Positions 15,492 through 16,480 of a stretch of 16,480 nucleotides of DNA are shown here, in pieces. The stretch lies in assembly GCA_003504855.1 (NCBI GenBank), contig DNZD01000003.1:1-16480 (forward strand), written 5' to 3'. Both the position numbers and the translations under genes were made by a program. How positions within the stretch are numbered: the stretch's first letter is position 1; each line of letters opens with the position of its first letter. This DNA comes from Cytophagales bacterium. Lineage in GTDB: Bacteria > Bacteroidota > Bacteroidia > Cytophagales > Cyclobacteriaceae. Below the pieces are notes generated by a model. It ran no database searches, was not told the origin of the DNA, and saw only the letters and a list, made by a program, of their open reading frames with translations.

Positions 15492-16480
15492 TTGAAACGC
15501 CTTCTTATTGCTATTTTTTGCGCCTTTTCAGCCCTAGCCAATGGCCAGACCAACTCTGTATTGGCTACCGGTACCTGGGTGAAAATGTCAGTCGCTGGTG
15601 ATGGCATTTACAAGATTGACTATTCCCTGTTCAGGAAACTGGGACTAAACCCCGATCAGACTGACCCAAGAAAAATCCGAATACTGGCCGGCAACCAGGG
15701 GATGCTTTCCCAGTTAAACAGCTCACCCCGGGTTTCTGATCTCAAAGAAGTCGCCATTCAAATGGTTGGTCAAGATGATGGGGTGTTTAACAGCAGTGAT
15801 TATTTACTTTTCTATGGGCAGGGCCCTGATCAGTACCACCTTGATTTCAACAAAGGTGTATTTGCCTACGAGAACAATCTCTACACCGACAAGAACTATT
15901 ACTTCGTTACAGTTGGTCCGTCCAACGGACTTCGCATAGCCGACAATCAATCTCTGACCGGAACCTACCCGACCATCACTGAATTTGATGATTTTACCTA
16001 TTACGAAACAGAGCAGTACAACGAATTACATTCCGGCAGAAACTGGTATGGAGAACAATTCAGCAGCAAGACATCTTATACCATTCGATTTACTGTCCCC
16101 GGCATCGTAAATGGCTCTGATCTTAAGTTGATCTACAAAGTGATGGCCCAATCCATCAATCCTGCCTCCTTTCAATTTTCATTAAACGGTCAACCGCTTC
16201 AGGATAAAGCAATGCCTACCATCATCAATGCCTCCTACACTGACAAAGGAACAGAAGCCAGCGACAGTCTGACTATATCATCAGCTACTAACCAGGCCAG
16301 CTCAACCACTAATTGGGATGTTACCATCCGGTTTAACAAGGCCGCCACCGAAAAGTCAATTGGCTATCTGGATCGGCTACTCTTCCAGTACAAACGGGCT
16401 CTTACCTTGTACGGTGATCAGACCGCCTTCAGCTCTTTACTCAGCATTAAGTCCAGTGCAGCCAAATATTCCTTAATGCA
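15492..16480 (+). CDS. porU: type IX secretion system sortase PorU, 3'-truncated
   Basis: PorU is the outer-membrane-surface cysteine peptidase of the type IX secretion system. It cuts the C-terminal sorting domain from cargo and links the cargo to A-LPS in Porphyromonas. About 329 codons are visible; full-length members have roughly 1,100-1,200 residues, so the gingipain-like peptidase domain with its catalytic Cys-His lies outside the window. The visible part has a signal peptide (KRLLIAIFCAFSALANGQ) and the typical PorU N-terminal domain: WVKMSVAGDGIYKIDY, DPRKIRILAGNQG, DGVFNSSDYLLFYGQGPDQY and the NNLYTDKNYYFVTVG stretch. The start is TTG at 15492, 4 bases after the pssA stop; no ATG in this frame would keep the signal peptide. 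The TTG start and truncation make the gene easy to miss. A porV gene often accompanies porU and could follow beyond the end. Confidence 0.88.
   Translation, partial: MKRLLIAIFCAFSALANGQTNSVLATGTWVKMSVAGDGIYKIDYSLFRKLGLNPDQTDPRKIRILAGNQGMLSQLNSSPRVSDLKEVAIQMVGQDDGVFNSSDYLLFYGQGPDQYHLDFNKGVFAYENNLYTDKNYYFVTVGPSNGLRIADNQSLTGTYPTITEFDDFTYYETEQYNELHSGRNWYGEQFSSKTSYTIRFTVPGIVNGSDLKLIYKVMAQSINPASFQFSLNGQPLQDKAMPTIINASYTDKGTEASDSLTISSATNQASSTTNWDVTIRFNKAATEKSIGYLDRLLFQYKRALTLYGDQTAFSSLLSIKSSAAKYSLM

Overview
The window is a gene-dense piece of a Bacteroidota chromosome, most likely Cytophagales (Cyclobacteriaceae-like). The phylum call rests on a type IX secretion sortase (porU), a batD homologue, and the Bacteroidota promoter motif TAnnTTTG standing exactly in front of seven genes. 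The order-level placement is inference from family resemblance. I see no tRNA, rRNA, insertion sequence, prophage, CRISPR array or integration scar. Most genes are conserved chromosomal functions, and I found no convincing new defence or mobile system.

Region 1 (1-3914) is the most accessory-looking part. A 5'-truncated radical SAM protein of the B12-binding type overlaps a NPPY methyltransferase by one base. Both converge on, and overlap for 68 bp with, a radical SAM protein with extra C-terminal cysteines (SPASM/twitch-like). A front-end-type membrane fatty acid desaturase lies upstream of that gene on the same strand. The desaturase has its own promoter, with an inverted repeat over the -33 region and a leader hairpin. 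Together these look like a small lipid or metabolite modification locus of unknown product.

Region 2 (4019-7357): apbE (flavin transferase) is divergent from the ruvB-queG pair (Holliday junction motor, epoxyqueuosine reductase). queG converges on a 60-residue unnamed ORF whose strong intrinsic terminator has its U-tract on the queG stop codon.

Region 3 (7484-12137): batD, aroC (chorismate synthase), a dicarboxylate/amino-acid:cation symporter with an unusual charged insertion between its first two helices, and nfu (Fe-S carrier) all run on the plus strand. At least three of the four have their own TAnnTTTG box.

Region 4 (12153-16480): a lipoprotein S9 peptidase on the minus strand is divergent from a tight operon of MBL-fold hydrolase, pssA (phosphatidylserine synthase) and porU. 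porU starts at TTG and runs off the window end. A perfect 10-bp-arm palindrome sits between the two divergent promoters.

Two themes recur. Fe-S and cobalamin chemistry is dense (two radical SAM proteins, QueG, Nfu). Several -7 boxes lie only 4-6 bases before the ATG, which predicts leaderless mRNAs. Genes longer than the intergenic gaps fill the window; no gap without a gene exceeds about 130 bases.
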